Assembly: GCA_026545765.1 (NCBI GenBank)
Contig: CM048840.1
Coordinates: 87,014,877-87,078,876, forward strand
DNA length: 64,000 nt
Source: Plantago major
Taxonomy: Eukaryota > Streptophyta > Magnoliopsida > Lamiales > Plantaginaceae
Direction: 5' to 3'
Shown: positions 1 through 9,650 of the stretch, in pieces
Numbering within the stretch: the first letter of the stretch is position 1
How the letters are laid out: each line of letters starts with the position of its first letter
Translations under genes and position numbers: made by a program
The notes under the pieces: generated by a model
The model's input: the letters and a program-made list of their open reading frames with translations, nothing else
Told to the model about the DNA's origin: nothing
Database searches by the model: none

Positions 1-1672
1 TGAAGCTCTTTTGGGAAAATGGTTATGGAGACTTTTAGAAAATAGAGATGCATTATGGTCAAAAGTTTTGTTTTCAAATTATGGAAATTTCTTGGAGGCT
101 GTTTTTCAGTGTAGAGGGGGCAAAACCTGGGACAAGAGTTGGTCTTCGTGGTGGAGAGACCTCGTGAGATTGTTAGGGTGTCGAGAGTGGTTTTGGGAGG
201 GTTTTTTTAGAGTAGTGGGTAACGGGTCGTCTACAAATTTTTGGACTATGAATTGGCTGGGTAGTGGTCTGCGTTTGTGTGAGTTGTTCCCTCATTTGTA
301 TAGTTTAGAGTTAGTTAAGATGAAGATTTGACAGGTAAGGGTTGAAGAGGAGTTGTTGTTGGAGCTTGGGCTCATGGAGACTCTTTGCCTGGGAGGAAGA
401 TTTGCTTGCTGATCTCTTGATTTTATTGAACAGGTACAACTTTAATGGCAGGACAGAAGATAAATGGTTGTGGAAATTTGCAAAAGATGGCAATTATTCA
501 GTCAGAGATGGTTACAATCAGGTGATGCGTGAGAAAGTTTCTGGAAGCGGATTACTGAAGGTTTGGTCGAAACTTGTTTGGAATCGTTGGGCTCCTACAA
601 AAATTAACTTTTTTATGTGGAGATTAGTTCTGGATAGATTGCCGACGAGGCCAAACTTGATGAAAAGAAATATATTGTGTCAAGAGGAAGTCGCTTGTGT
701 CTTGTGTGAAGATGGGGTGGAGGAATCAACAACACCTATTCTTCCAATGTAAGTTTGCTAGCTATATTTGGAAGTTAGTGGAGCATTGGATGGGATTGAA
801 CGATATTTTCGATTCGGTGGGTTCTCTGGATATGTTTGCAAAATTGGTTCCTGGCAAATGGAGAGAAGTGTGGATGATCATTTGGCATGGAGTCTGTTGG
901 TACATCTGGAAAGCAAGAAATGCAAGAATTTTTGTGGGAAATACCTGCTCTCACTTTGAGACGTTTGAAATTCTGAAATTTAATATTTGGTCGTGGCTAA
1001 AAGAGAAGGATGTTGTGTTTCTACATATACTCGGATTGGGACAGATTTCCAAGCAAGGTTCTGAATTTGGCTTTTGTTAGAGGATCAGAAAGGAGAGAAG
1101 ATTTGGAAACTCAACAGCTCTGATTTATCAGTTATTGTTTTGAGCAGTCCTTGGGGAGTGTAAGCTGCTCTCAGTTTGGGAGTCTGTTTTGGTTCCAGTT
1201 GGGCCTTTGTCAGGTTTTTCTTTAGAATTTTAGAGCTTTGCATATTTTCGCTTAGTACACCCCTCTGTTCATTTTTATTTCGTTGCGACTGGTCGGAGAC
1301 TACCACCCTATTTCTTTCTACCTCAGCTCGGGTGGTTTTACTCTTCCTGGTGCATGGTATTCCCCTAACTCTTGGCACGGAACTCCGTTTCTGTGACATG
1401 CTAGACGACGGGGGTGCTATGTTTTTTTTGGCTTCGAATTACTACTGAACAGAGGTTTTGGTTGTGGTGGGTGTGATATGTGAAGTTTCTGGATCATTTT
1501 TAAACCTGGTTTTTGGAAGTTTTTTCTCTTGTTTTGTTGCCATTGTCTGGAAGCTCTGTATCTCTGTTCGAGGCCTCAGTTTGAGGATACTGTGTAACGC
1601 TGGTTTGTAATTGTTTGGAACATTTCTGATGTTCCTTTATAGTGAATAAATTTTAACTTTTTTAAAAAAAAA
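1..1672 (+). mobile_element. LINE (L1 clade), 3' part with poly-A tail
   Basis: The 3' portion of a plant L1-type non-LTR retrotransposon; its 5' part lies outside the window. Coding remnants of the C-terminal part of ORF2 occupy 11-1080. A T/G-rich 3' untranslated region of about 550 bp follows and ends in a short A run at about 1664-1672, just after a TGAATAAA-like polyadenylation signal at 1643-1650. The poly-A end and the zinc-binding reverse-transcriptase-associated domain identify the class. The target duplication cannot be tested because the 5' junction is not in view. Confidence 0.85.
11..1080 (+). pseudogene. LINE ORF2 C-terminal part (RT-associated zinc-binding domain), broken
   Basis: This segment encodes the end of a LINE ORF2 polyprotein. 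Positions 11-331 give the Trp-rich stretch that usually follows the reverse transcriptase domain in plant L1 elements. Positions 420-720 give a zf-RVT-like domain with the motif APTKINFFMWRL and later CVLCEDGVEE, where the zinc-binding cysteines lie. Positions 740-1080 give the tail, with IWHGVCWYIWKARNARIF. The three segments lie in different reading frames, with a stop near 330 and a frame change near 720-750, so it cannot make one protein. The nuclease and catalytic RT domains would lie upstream of the window. Assignment to the family is firm; activity is excluded for this copy. Confidence 0.85.
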
Positions 1673-2200
1673 CGTGAAATTAAAACTTTATTCTATTACT
1701 AATTCTGATTAGTTAATTAAGAGACAAGATTTATTGTTGGAATTTGCCAGCGGTTCACTGGGCCATTGCAACCAACACAAATCCCACTCACCCTTGTTTC
1801 CCGTTGCTTTCGTTTGATTGATTGATTTGATACTTTACATAAAATAAAACACTCCAATATTTATTTCTATTTTTCTAAACTACACAATCCCATACCCGTC
1901 GGATCAGATCACCACGACGACCTTACAAGGCAATTATGAGCTATACTGCAGTAATACTAACACAAGCTATCAAGAGTTAAACCACTTCTATTTATTTTTT
2001 CGATCACTTACTTTTATATCCACAACATACAACTAATCCAACTCAGTATTGAAGATCCTTTTTAAAGGGACGATTTTCCATAAAATCAAAGTTAACCAGT
2101 ATTAACACGTGACGATGTCATCATATAGTTTACTTTTAATAATAGAAAAGGAGATGAGCATAATAAATTAGTCGAGAGAATAAAATAATCAAACTTTCTT
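1673..2200. other. gene-free AT-rich spacer
   Basis: No coding region, RNA gene or clear element seen. The stretch around 2128-2190 is weakly similar to 60028-60110, so both may be remnants of the same dispersed repeat. Confidence 0.5.
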
Positions 2201-2470
2201 AGGTGTAAATATAATACAATAACAAGAATAACTTTCCACACAAGTTATAGTACATAGGTTTAAATATGATACGATAACAAGAATAGCTTTCCACACAAGT
2301 TATAGTACATAGGTTTAAATATGATGCGATAACAAGAATAGCTTTCCACACAAGTTATAGTACATAGGTTTAAATATGATACGATAACAAGAATAGCTTT
2401 CCACACAAGTTATAGTACATAGGTTTAAATATGATGCGATAACAAGAATAGATTTTCACACAAGTTATAG
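2201..2470. repeat. 55-bp tandem repeat, about five copies
   Basis: A 55-bp unit recurs with starts of the segment AACAAGAATA at 2221, 2276, 2331, 2386 and 2441, exactly 55 bp apart. Each unit also has CACACAAGTTATAG and a GATACGATAAC or GATGCGATAAC variant. The two variants alternate in the inner copies, suggesting that a two-unit (110-bp) block was duplicated. No coding potential is seen. Confidence 0.95.
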
Positions 2471-2576
2471 GATCACCATTAGAAAGCATTTGCACCAAAT
2501 GTACGTAAGCTTTAAGCATATATAAGACCCTTGCAAGTGTGACGGGTTTTAATTCCCGTCGTTTAACGACAAGAAT

Positions 2577-2592
2577 TAATAGAGTCAGCTTT
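2577..2592. repeat. Target-site duplication, 3' side of the minus-strand LINE
   Basis: TAATAGAGTCAGCTTT here is repeated exactly at 14518-14533. The two copies bracket the LINE remnant and show that 2593-14517 is one insertion (plus later nested ones). Confidence 0.9.
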
Positions 2593-2736
2593 TTTTTGAA
2601 ACAAAGTTAGTTTTATTCCAGTAGGCAAGTTCAGTACAACACCTCAACACATACTACACCAACAACCCAAACAACTAAAAAATTACAAATTAACCACTTG
2701 ACACGGAATACCCAAGTAAACTTTGGCAAACACTAG

Positions 2737-3240
2737 CTAACTTAGCATCCAATAAGCAATAGCCCATACAACCTTCTGCACAACTAGACGAAGCATACTA
2801 TTCAAATCAGTAACTACACCATCAAAAACCTTCTGGTTCCTAGCCAACCAGACCGCATAAATGAATTCGACACAATAACTTTGAATACTCGCCTTCTTGC
2901 ATTCCGACCTTTTACCATCCGGCATAGTTCCTGTCTGACATAAGACCAAGGACCAGCCGGACATGACATCGCATACCAGTTTAGCATAGCAGTCTAAGCA
3001 TTGGAAACAACAGGGCAAGTGAAAAACAGATGATCTATATATGCCTTCAATACCCACATCACATAACACACAAGAGTCATCAATATGCACGCCAAATTGC
3101 AACAAACGGTCTTTAGTTGCCAGCTTAGACCATAAGGCAAGCCATAAAACAAATTTGGCTCGAGGAGTACATCTATTGTTCATAATGAGTTACTGCCAAC
3201 AAACAGAAGCAAGAGAAGGCCGGATAACCACATAGCAAGC
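2737..3240 (-). pseudogene. LINE ORF2 tail (zinc-binding domain), broken
   Basis: On the minus strand the translation has the zf-RVT pattern: RAKFVLWLALWSKLATKDRL, then CVLCDVGIEG, then YAVWLARNQKVFDG near the end. It is the downstream continuation of the LINE reverse transcriptase at 12939-14500, from which it is separated only by the MULE. A frame change near 3040 disturbs the CX2C...H region, where a cysteine/histidine-containing stretch would be expected. Non-functional. Confidence 0.85.
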
Positions 3241-3263
3241 TGCATCATTAAATATATGTACCA

Positions 3264-3272
3264 CAATTATAG
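3264..3272. repeat. MULE target-site duplication, left
   Basis: CAATTATAG here matches GAATTATAG at 12930-12938 in 8 of 9 bases. Nine-base duplications are the hallmark of Mutator-like elements. Confidence 0.8.
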
Positions 3273-3800
3273 GGGCGCCACTAAACGCAACACTTTTTCG
3301 GCTAAACGCAACACAAAATATTTGTAACTTGACCAAAATGCCCCTAACTCAAAAAAAATCTTATAAACTTAATGAAAAATTGAAATAACTCGTTTATGCA
3401 AACACAAAAACATTAGCATGCACGATCGAACACGAAATAACAACACTAAACACATATCGGAAAAATTAAATAATTTTTTTCTAAAAATATTTTGTTTATA
3501 CAAATTTTTTTAAAACTATAGAAGTAATTAAAAAAACCAAAAATCAAAAAGAAAAAAAAACTGAAAATCATGATATGGCAAGTCATATCTCGATTTCCAG
3601 TTTTTTTAATTTAAAAATTGATTATATGTAGTTTTGTAATTTCTTTTTGTTTTTACAAATTGAAAAGTTACTTATAATTTTGCAAATTGAAAACTTTAAT
3701 TTACTTTTGTCATTTATTTATTCAAAATGAAAAGTAAAAGTTAAATAATCTATTTAACGGAAATTTGAGAAATTAATCGGTACACGAATAACTACATATA
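3273..3800 (+). repeat. MULE terminal inverted repeat, left
   Basis: Outer sequence ACTAAACGCAACA followed by CGGCTAAACGCAACACAAAA pairs with the reverse complement of 12885-12929. Matches continue inward: the AACATGCACGATCGAACAC-like segment at 3415-3433 with 12770-12788, ATATCTCGATTT at 3585-3596 with 12601-12612, and the 3690-3780 segment with 12335-12400. Identity is imperfect and indels are common, so the element is old. Confidence 0.85.
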
Positions 3801-4553
3801 TTAAATGCTTACCAATAAAACGTTACAATTTTAACACGGATACGAACTTGAATCGGAAAATTTTACATGCTTAACATAATAAATCTGGATAATTAATTTG
3901 GAATTAAATCTTGTAAGTGTTCGCAAACTTCATCAACAACCGCGAATATATCTTTCGCCTCCATATAATATATGTCTGGTCGAGTGATGCATCCCATCAT
4001 AGCAGCGATCAATCGTAGCCTCTACAAAGTAAAAACACGCACAAATAAGGATTTTGAGATTTCGAACAAACGTCGTGTATGTATATATATTGAATGTCTA
4101 GGAAACATACCACGCTAGGATCCATATCGGCCAGTTGGAATTGTTGCCTTGGAGTAAATGATTCTTGGCGGGTCACTTGCATATGCGTACGTTGCCGAAA
4201 CCAGTCCGGTTACGTCGAAGTTGTTTCATGTCCAAAATGCACTCGAATTGTTTGTTGATGAAAATTACATCGACAGGTGTGAAAGTCCTCGAATGAGTCT
4301 CGAACAACATGAGAACAACGATAGAGTGAGGGTTGTGGTGGTCTTTGTACACGCACTGGTTTTATCGATTCTGTAGAAATGTATTGGGGGTATCCGATCT
4401 GCCGCATAACGCGGTCTGGCATGTAAGCCTCCGTAACCTTTAGATAATGAATAATTCCCCTATATTGAGAAATAGGGACTGCTTCATCTGCCACGAGTCC
4501 AAAAGGTGTCCAACCCACTTATTACACGAGAGGCAACTAACATATGTATATAA

Positions 4554-5543
4554 TTAAGGGTAAAATTACATATACCACCCTTGCAATATATCCTTTTGTC
4601 ATTGAGGTCCCTTCTATTCAAACAATTACAGATGAACCCATTTTTACACACGAAAAAAAATGTAATTACAGATAGGTCCAAAAGTTAACTTTTTCACTCA
4701 TTTTATCTTTTCTTTATATTTCAAAAATTCATTAATTCTCCATTATTGCAAAATAAACCCAAAAATATTTTTAACACTCACAAACAAACCCTATCCTTTT
4801 TTATTCTTCAAATTTACTACCCACCATCTCCAACCATCTTCCACCACCTCCAACCACCATCTTCCACCACCTCCAACCACCATCTTCCACCACCACCATT
4901 CTTCCACCACCACTTCTAACCACCACCTCCAATCTTGGTCAACTTATTCTTCCTCCCTCCATCTTCTTCTTCTTCCTTCTTAGAAAAAGCTCCGATCGGA
5001 GCTGTGAATAGCTCCGATCAGAGCTATAGAACAGCTCCGGCCGGAGTTGCTAACTCAAACCCGAGTCGCTAAACCCGGTTTGAGCTATTAGCGACTCCAA
5101 ATCGAGCCGCGAGTTGCTTTTGCTCCAATTGAGTAATTGAGGTATACGGCCCAATCCGAGCTATGACTCCATCGAGAGCTAACATCTCTCGCCGAGTCAG
5201 ATATAATAGCTCCGATCGAGACTCATCGAGCTTTTTTGAAGAAGGAAGAAGAAATGGAGGAGGAAGAAGAAAAAAATTGGGTATATTTTGAAAACAAATT
5301 TTATTGGGGTTTAATTTACAATAATAATGAGTCATTGTTGTAATTTATAAAACATTAGAGTCCAATGTGTAGTAAATTGAAGATTGTAAATTGCAACTAA
5401 GTCCAATTCATTTTCTTTTCCATTTATTTTATTTCTGGTCAACTCAAAAATCAGGTTTTTGGTGTTTCTGTAATTGTTTGAATAGAAGGACTAAACTGTA
5501 ATTGGCCCAAATTTAAGGGGTAGGAAACGTAATTTTCCCTTAA
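4554..5543. mobile_element. Unclassified TIR element with TTAA at both ends, in a PMD intron
   Basis: A roughly 980-bp element with inverted ends: GGGTAAAATTACATATACC at 4558 and, on the other strand, GGGAAAATTACGTTTCC ending at 5539. A second 22-bp inverted match lies further in (4610-4631 and 5468-5489). TTAA stands at both junctions (4554-4557, 5540-5543); it could be a duplication or part of the ends. The inside holds a CCACC/CCATC-rich stretch (4815-4945), an array of short palindromes (4988-5048) and no transposase. Interruption of the PMD exon-intron pattern confirms that it is an insertion. Confidence 0.7.
4988..5048. repeat. Array of short palindromes
   Basis: Three consecutive palindromes about 22-24 bp apart: AGCTCCGATCGGAGCT (4988-5003, perfect), TAGCTCCGATCAGAGCTA (5009-5026, near perfect) and AGCTCCGGCCGGAGTT (5033-5048). 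A related half lies at about 5207-5220. They sit inside the TTAA element and could be protein-binding sites or hairpins; function unknown. Confidence 0.7.
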
Positions 5544-6107
5544 AAAAAAGACTCAAACGTAATGAAGACAAGCGTATTATATTGAATGACATACTTCATT
5601 CGGTGCAACATTGTCTAGTGCACTTTTGTACATTAGATGCATAGCAGTTTCATCCTTATCGGCGGTTCCCAAGTTCCATGATTGAAAACAAGGAAAATAC
5701 GAGTATATCCACGCCTGAAATAGTATAAATACTTGATAGAAAATGATAGTTTTTAAAGTTATGTAAAAATGTATATATAATATAGAGCGGCAAACCTGCA
5801 GAAGTGAAAGACATCCATCTATCTGTCTGCAGTTGCTACGTGTTGCAACTCCCAATTGTCTATACTGATTGGCAAGTGCAGCAGCTCCCAATGTGTATGT
5901 GTTAACCTCATCCAGGGTAAGTAGGAACTGTAGAAACCCGACAGGAACTCGATGTCCACTTTTGTCGACAAATAGAGACGTGCCTAACAACCACAACAAG
6001 TACATGATAGCATGTGATTCCGGTGGAAGAACTCGTGCTTTTAAAGTTGCCTCGATGGTGCTACGCTTGAAACCAGCACTTTTGAAGTTGAATTTATTTG
6101 TTGCTTC

Positions 6108-6223
6108 CTAGGGACCTAGGGGCGTCACCAAAATTTGGAAAAAAAATTATAGGTAATATTTTCGAAAATATATGTAATTTTGCCACCCCCCCTCCCGAGG
6201 TTGAAATCCTAGGTCCGCCTCTA
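6108..6223. mobile_element. hAT-type MITE, 116 bp
   Basis: Flanked by an exact 8-bp duplication GTTGCTTC (6100-6107 and 6224-6231), the size typical of hAT elements. The ends are related inverted sequences (CTAGGGACCTAGGGGCG and, on the other strand, TAGAGGCGGACCTAGG). It sits inside a PMD exon; the PMD reading on either side (MQMIEAT before, NKFNFKSAGFKRS after) is continuous if the MITE and one duplication copy are ignored. It therefore came after the PMD gene was captured. Confidence 0.85.
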
Positions 6224-7116
6224 GTTGCTTCAATCATTTGCATATGAATTGTTAATGGCACCTTAAGCACATCTGGTTGCATTGTGGTCTTGACAGCACG
6301 ACCATGAACAGGAACTCCGAGCAAATAGTGGACATCATGCAGGGTTATTGTCATCTCACCAAATGGCATGTGAAAGGTATTAGTTTCAAGATGCCACCGT
6401 TTAACAAATGCACTAATCAAAGGCATGTTGATCTTCTGGTGCATACAGTTCGGCAAGCGTGAGATATGGGTATTGTTGACAATATGGTTGACACCATCGT
6501 TTAAATAGTCTTTAAAACGGATTAAAGACCAGGGTTTGTGAAATCCCTCTAGAACCTCGCGGTTCTGCGGATTAAAATATAGTAAATAAGAATCATCGGA
6601 TTTCAAAGAACTAGAATTAACAATAGTAAACATTGAAGTGACTTACATTTCCTATTAATATGGAATGAGCGATGTGGCCTAGAAATCTTGTGAGTAACTC
6701 CGGATTTGCAGGGCCTCCATCAATACCGGTTGTTAGCTCTCTCCACGCTTCATTAGTAGCATAATTAGGCTCTACCTATCCACGGTCTCCGTTTCCACCC
6801 TCATCATTAGGCTCTTCCTCATTACTGAGATGGAAAGCCTGTCCACGGTCTCCGCTTCTACTATGGCCACCCCTGGCGGAAGAACCATGAATGTTGCGTT
6901 CAAATGGCACCGTCCTCTGGCCTGAACGCATACACTCTGCGGCGAAGTCTTCATCAAAAGGCATTTCACTTTCAATTCTTAAATTTGACTCCGTGCCGAT
7001 AGAGCCAGGTGTCTGGTATGAGTCTTGTCTCGCCGACGGTGTTTCTTCAGAACTTGCCGAACTTTCTGAAGGGTACATCATTTTATCCCTTCTTGCTCTG
7101 GCTGAAGCAGGTATAG

Positions 7117-8747
7117 TGTTGGTCCAGATAACGGCAAAGTAAAAGACTGGGGGGGGGGGGGGGGGAATAGTCTTTTAAAACTTTTGTCGATAAAACAGTT
7201 TCTCAGATATGTGTGAAGATATCTGATACTTATAATCAGATAGCGGAAGACTTTTCTGTGATAAGTGCACGTGCTCAGCAAGATATAATGTGTTTAAATA
7301 CTTACCAGGATAAAGAGAACGATAAGTAAATTGCTGAAAGTAAATAACACATCTTTTTATAGTGGTATCTGAAGGTGGCGTAATCCTTCAACTAATCCAC
7401 TTCGGCCTTTCTCAGACCTAGAATCCACTAAGACAGATAATTGAGTTCACCTTACAAATATCTTCTCTCGATTCCTAAATACACTAGGTTCCCAACCAAG
7501 TTTTCCCCCCTGAGTTATTCCCCGGCTCCCAGCCAAGTACTTCCTATACTCAGAAACCTTTGAGTTGTTCCTTAGTTTTCCAAACTAAGATGCTCAGTAA
7601 CATTGGAGTTGTTCCTTAGTTTCCCAAACTAAGTACTTCCTGTACTCCACGCCGTGTGTGGTGTTGGTTAAGAAGAGTTTGTCAGATTGGTAGATTAATA
7701 ACTTCTACAGTTTTGTAATACTACCTTCTTGAACAAGAGTCACTTAACACACTTCACAATGTGTAGTGATATGTTCTTTACTGACAAAGTCTATGATAAA
7801 TGTTCTAGAGAATGAATCTCAGATACTTGATCTTTTGATTCAACTCCTTCACAGATAGCAATGCTTGTTAACGATCAGGATACTTAGAACTTTCGTGCTA
7901 CTTAGAATTCAAGAGCTTAGTCGCAACTGTAAACTAAAGAGTAAGTAGGCAGAAGGCTTGTATGCTTGAGAGAAAGATACCACTAGTTGTATTATCAGAG
8001 AAGCTTGGTATTTTCAGTGAGTTCAGTGTGTGTTTTCAAGCATTCTAAGTGGTGATATTTATAGTTGAAAATCATGCTGTATTAATAGTATCCGTTAGGC
8101 TCAATGAAATTTAAACTATTGATATATGTAAATAGTACTGCAGAAGACGTTGTTTCTTTTCAGAGATTTCCTCTTTTGTTCAGATGTCTCTGTCTGTGCA
8201 TTAAATGCATTGTACTATTTTTGTCCTGCAGTGTCAACGGAACTATGCACGCTTTCTGAAGCATTATATGTCACTTTCAAGAGACTCTCACATCTCTAGA
8301 TACTTTATCAAAACATTGTTTCCAGGAAACAAAGTTTTGTCCAAGGTATCTGAGTGTAGGTATCTGTGGGCACTTTTCCTCGTTCAGAAACCTTGTGTTC
8401 TCAGATATCTTTTGTGAAACCTGTTTATTGAAAATCACTTGTTTCTTCAAGATATCTGAACGTAGGTATCTGATGAAACCAATTTCCTTCGTCTTCAGCA
8501 AACTCGTGCAGTCTTCAAATCTTCAAATTTGTTGAACTTTTCTGCTGGATGCCTTCTTCTTGGTCTTCTTCAAAGATATAAAAATTACATTCAGAGACTT
8601 AACATCCTATACAAGATTTGCTTGACTAACATACTCAGTGATTTTCCTCTTTTACAGTGTTCAAGTGAACTAAGAGTACTAAGCACCTTTTTGACCTAAG
8701 ATAAGTCATTAGGTTGCTGATCAAAATCTAAACAGATATTCCTAACA
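7117..8747 (-). mobile_element. Solo LTR of a Sirevirus-type Copia element
   Basis: 1631 bp beginning TGTTGGTCCAGATAACGG and ending GATATTCCTAACA, the same ends as the LTRs of the complete Sirevirus at 18908-36691. It is bracketed by TATAG (7112-7116) and TATGG (8748-8752), a 5-bp duplication with one mismatch. No internal region accompanies it, which fits LTR-LTR recombination. It is longer than the other LTRs and differs clearly in sequence, so it is an older or sister-subfamily copy. It contains a 17-base G run at 7149-7165. Confidence 0.85.
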
Positions 8748-9024
8748 TATGGGACCTCTAATCTTTCCACCGATGTCATGTAGGCGTCTAGAATACTGAT
8801 CAACTGGTACTTGTGGAATAACCATTACGTTCGTTTTGCCCCGTCTTTTATCTTCAACACCACCATCTTTGGATCCACCGCCCTTAGTTAATTTCTATAG
8901 GAAATTGAGAATAGTATCAATGTTAGAAATCACGAATACAACAAAGTTCTAATAATATTGAAGTATGTGAGAAATCAAATATACAATGGTTTATTATTGT
9001 TTTCATATAAACTACCTTCCACAT

Positions 9025-9650
9025 GGTTGCTACACACCGAGAGGATTGCTAATAATATTGAAGTATGAAAATGAAGTTGGTTGTGTGAAGATGAAGTTGA
9101 TTAGAGTAGAAAAATGAAGTTGGTGGTGTGAAAATGAGTCACAAACCCTCCTATTTATAGAATTCGCAAACTGAAAATCGGGTTCGACCGGTCGAACTGC
9201 CGGTTTGACCGGTCCAAGGGGACTGGGTGGGACCCGGTTGAGTGACACTTGACCCGACATTTGACTGGTCAACTGTACAGTTGACCAGTCGGGTTTGGGT
9301 TTGACTGGTTTGACCAGTCAAACCCGCCCCTAACCGGGCCCCGATCCCGGCCCTAACCCGAACTTTGACCCGAACCCGTCTTCTACCCGAACTTCGACCA
9401 GAACACATCTATATAATGAGTGGGAGATGTGGCGTTACACCACACTTCAAATCCATTCACACTTCAAACACTTCCATTCTCGAAACACTTCAAACACTTC
9501 CATTCCCGAACATTTAAAATCCACAACACTTCCAACACTTAAAAGAATTCCAATCCCGAACACTTAAATTCTACAACACTTCCAACACTTCAAACACTTC
9601 TATTCCCGAACACTTCCAATCCCAAACACTTCCATTCCCATACGTATAAT
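9025..9650. promoter_or_regulatory. Shared divergent promoter of the MULE genes
   Basis: The PMD gene (leftward from 9024) and the transposase gene (rightward from 9651) are divergent. A TATA-like TATATAAT lies at about 9410 for the rightward gene, and the minus-strand CTATAAATAGG at 9151-9161 suits the leftward gene. Between them (9178-9375) is a dense cluster of TTGAC cores, many in palindromes such as TTTGACTGGTCAA and TTTGACCAGTCAAA. TTGAC is the core of the W-box bound by WRKY factors. The stretch 9430-9640 holds imperfect CACTTCCATTCCCGAA-like repeats, probably the transposase 5' leader. Confidence 0.65.

Larger units (their letters stand above)
3893..9024 (-). pseudogene. Plant mobile domain (PMD) gene carried by the MULE
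   Basis: A minus-strand gene encoding a protein of the plant mobile domain family (MAIN/MAIL, PP7-long-form-like and transposon-borne relatives). Host members act in transcription and transposon silencing; the role of transposon copies is not established. Proposed exons: 9024-9016 (ATG), 8894-8748 continuing at 7116-6647, 6564-5796, 5714-5589, about 4521-4111, and 4021-3893, with GT-AG junctions. PMD signatures include WSLIRFKDYLN, FVKRWHLETNTFHMPFGEMT, LLGVPVHGRAV and YMPDRVMRQIGYPQYI. The second exon is split by a solo LTR and the third by a hAT MITE; the TTAA element lies in the fourth intron. A TAG lies in frame near 6775, and the frame near 7085 is uncertain. The remaining exons read open, so decay is light. 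Confidence 0.75.

Noticed and set aside
2201-2470. Regularly spaced repeat that could be taken for a CRISPR array
   Set aside because: The 55-bp units are direct tandem copies without unique spacers, and the window is plant DNA.
4554-5543. Calling the TTAA element piggyBac
   Set aside because: TTAA alone is weak evidence, no piggyBac transposase is present and the ends are not a known piggyBac motif; left unclassified.
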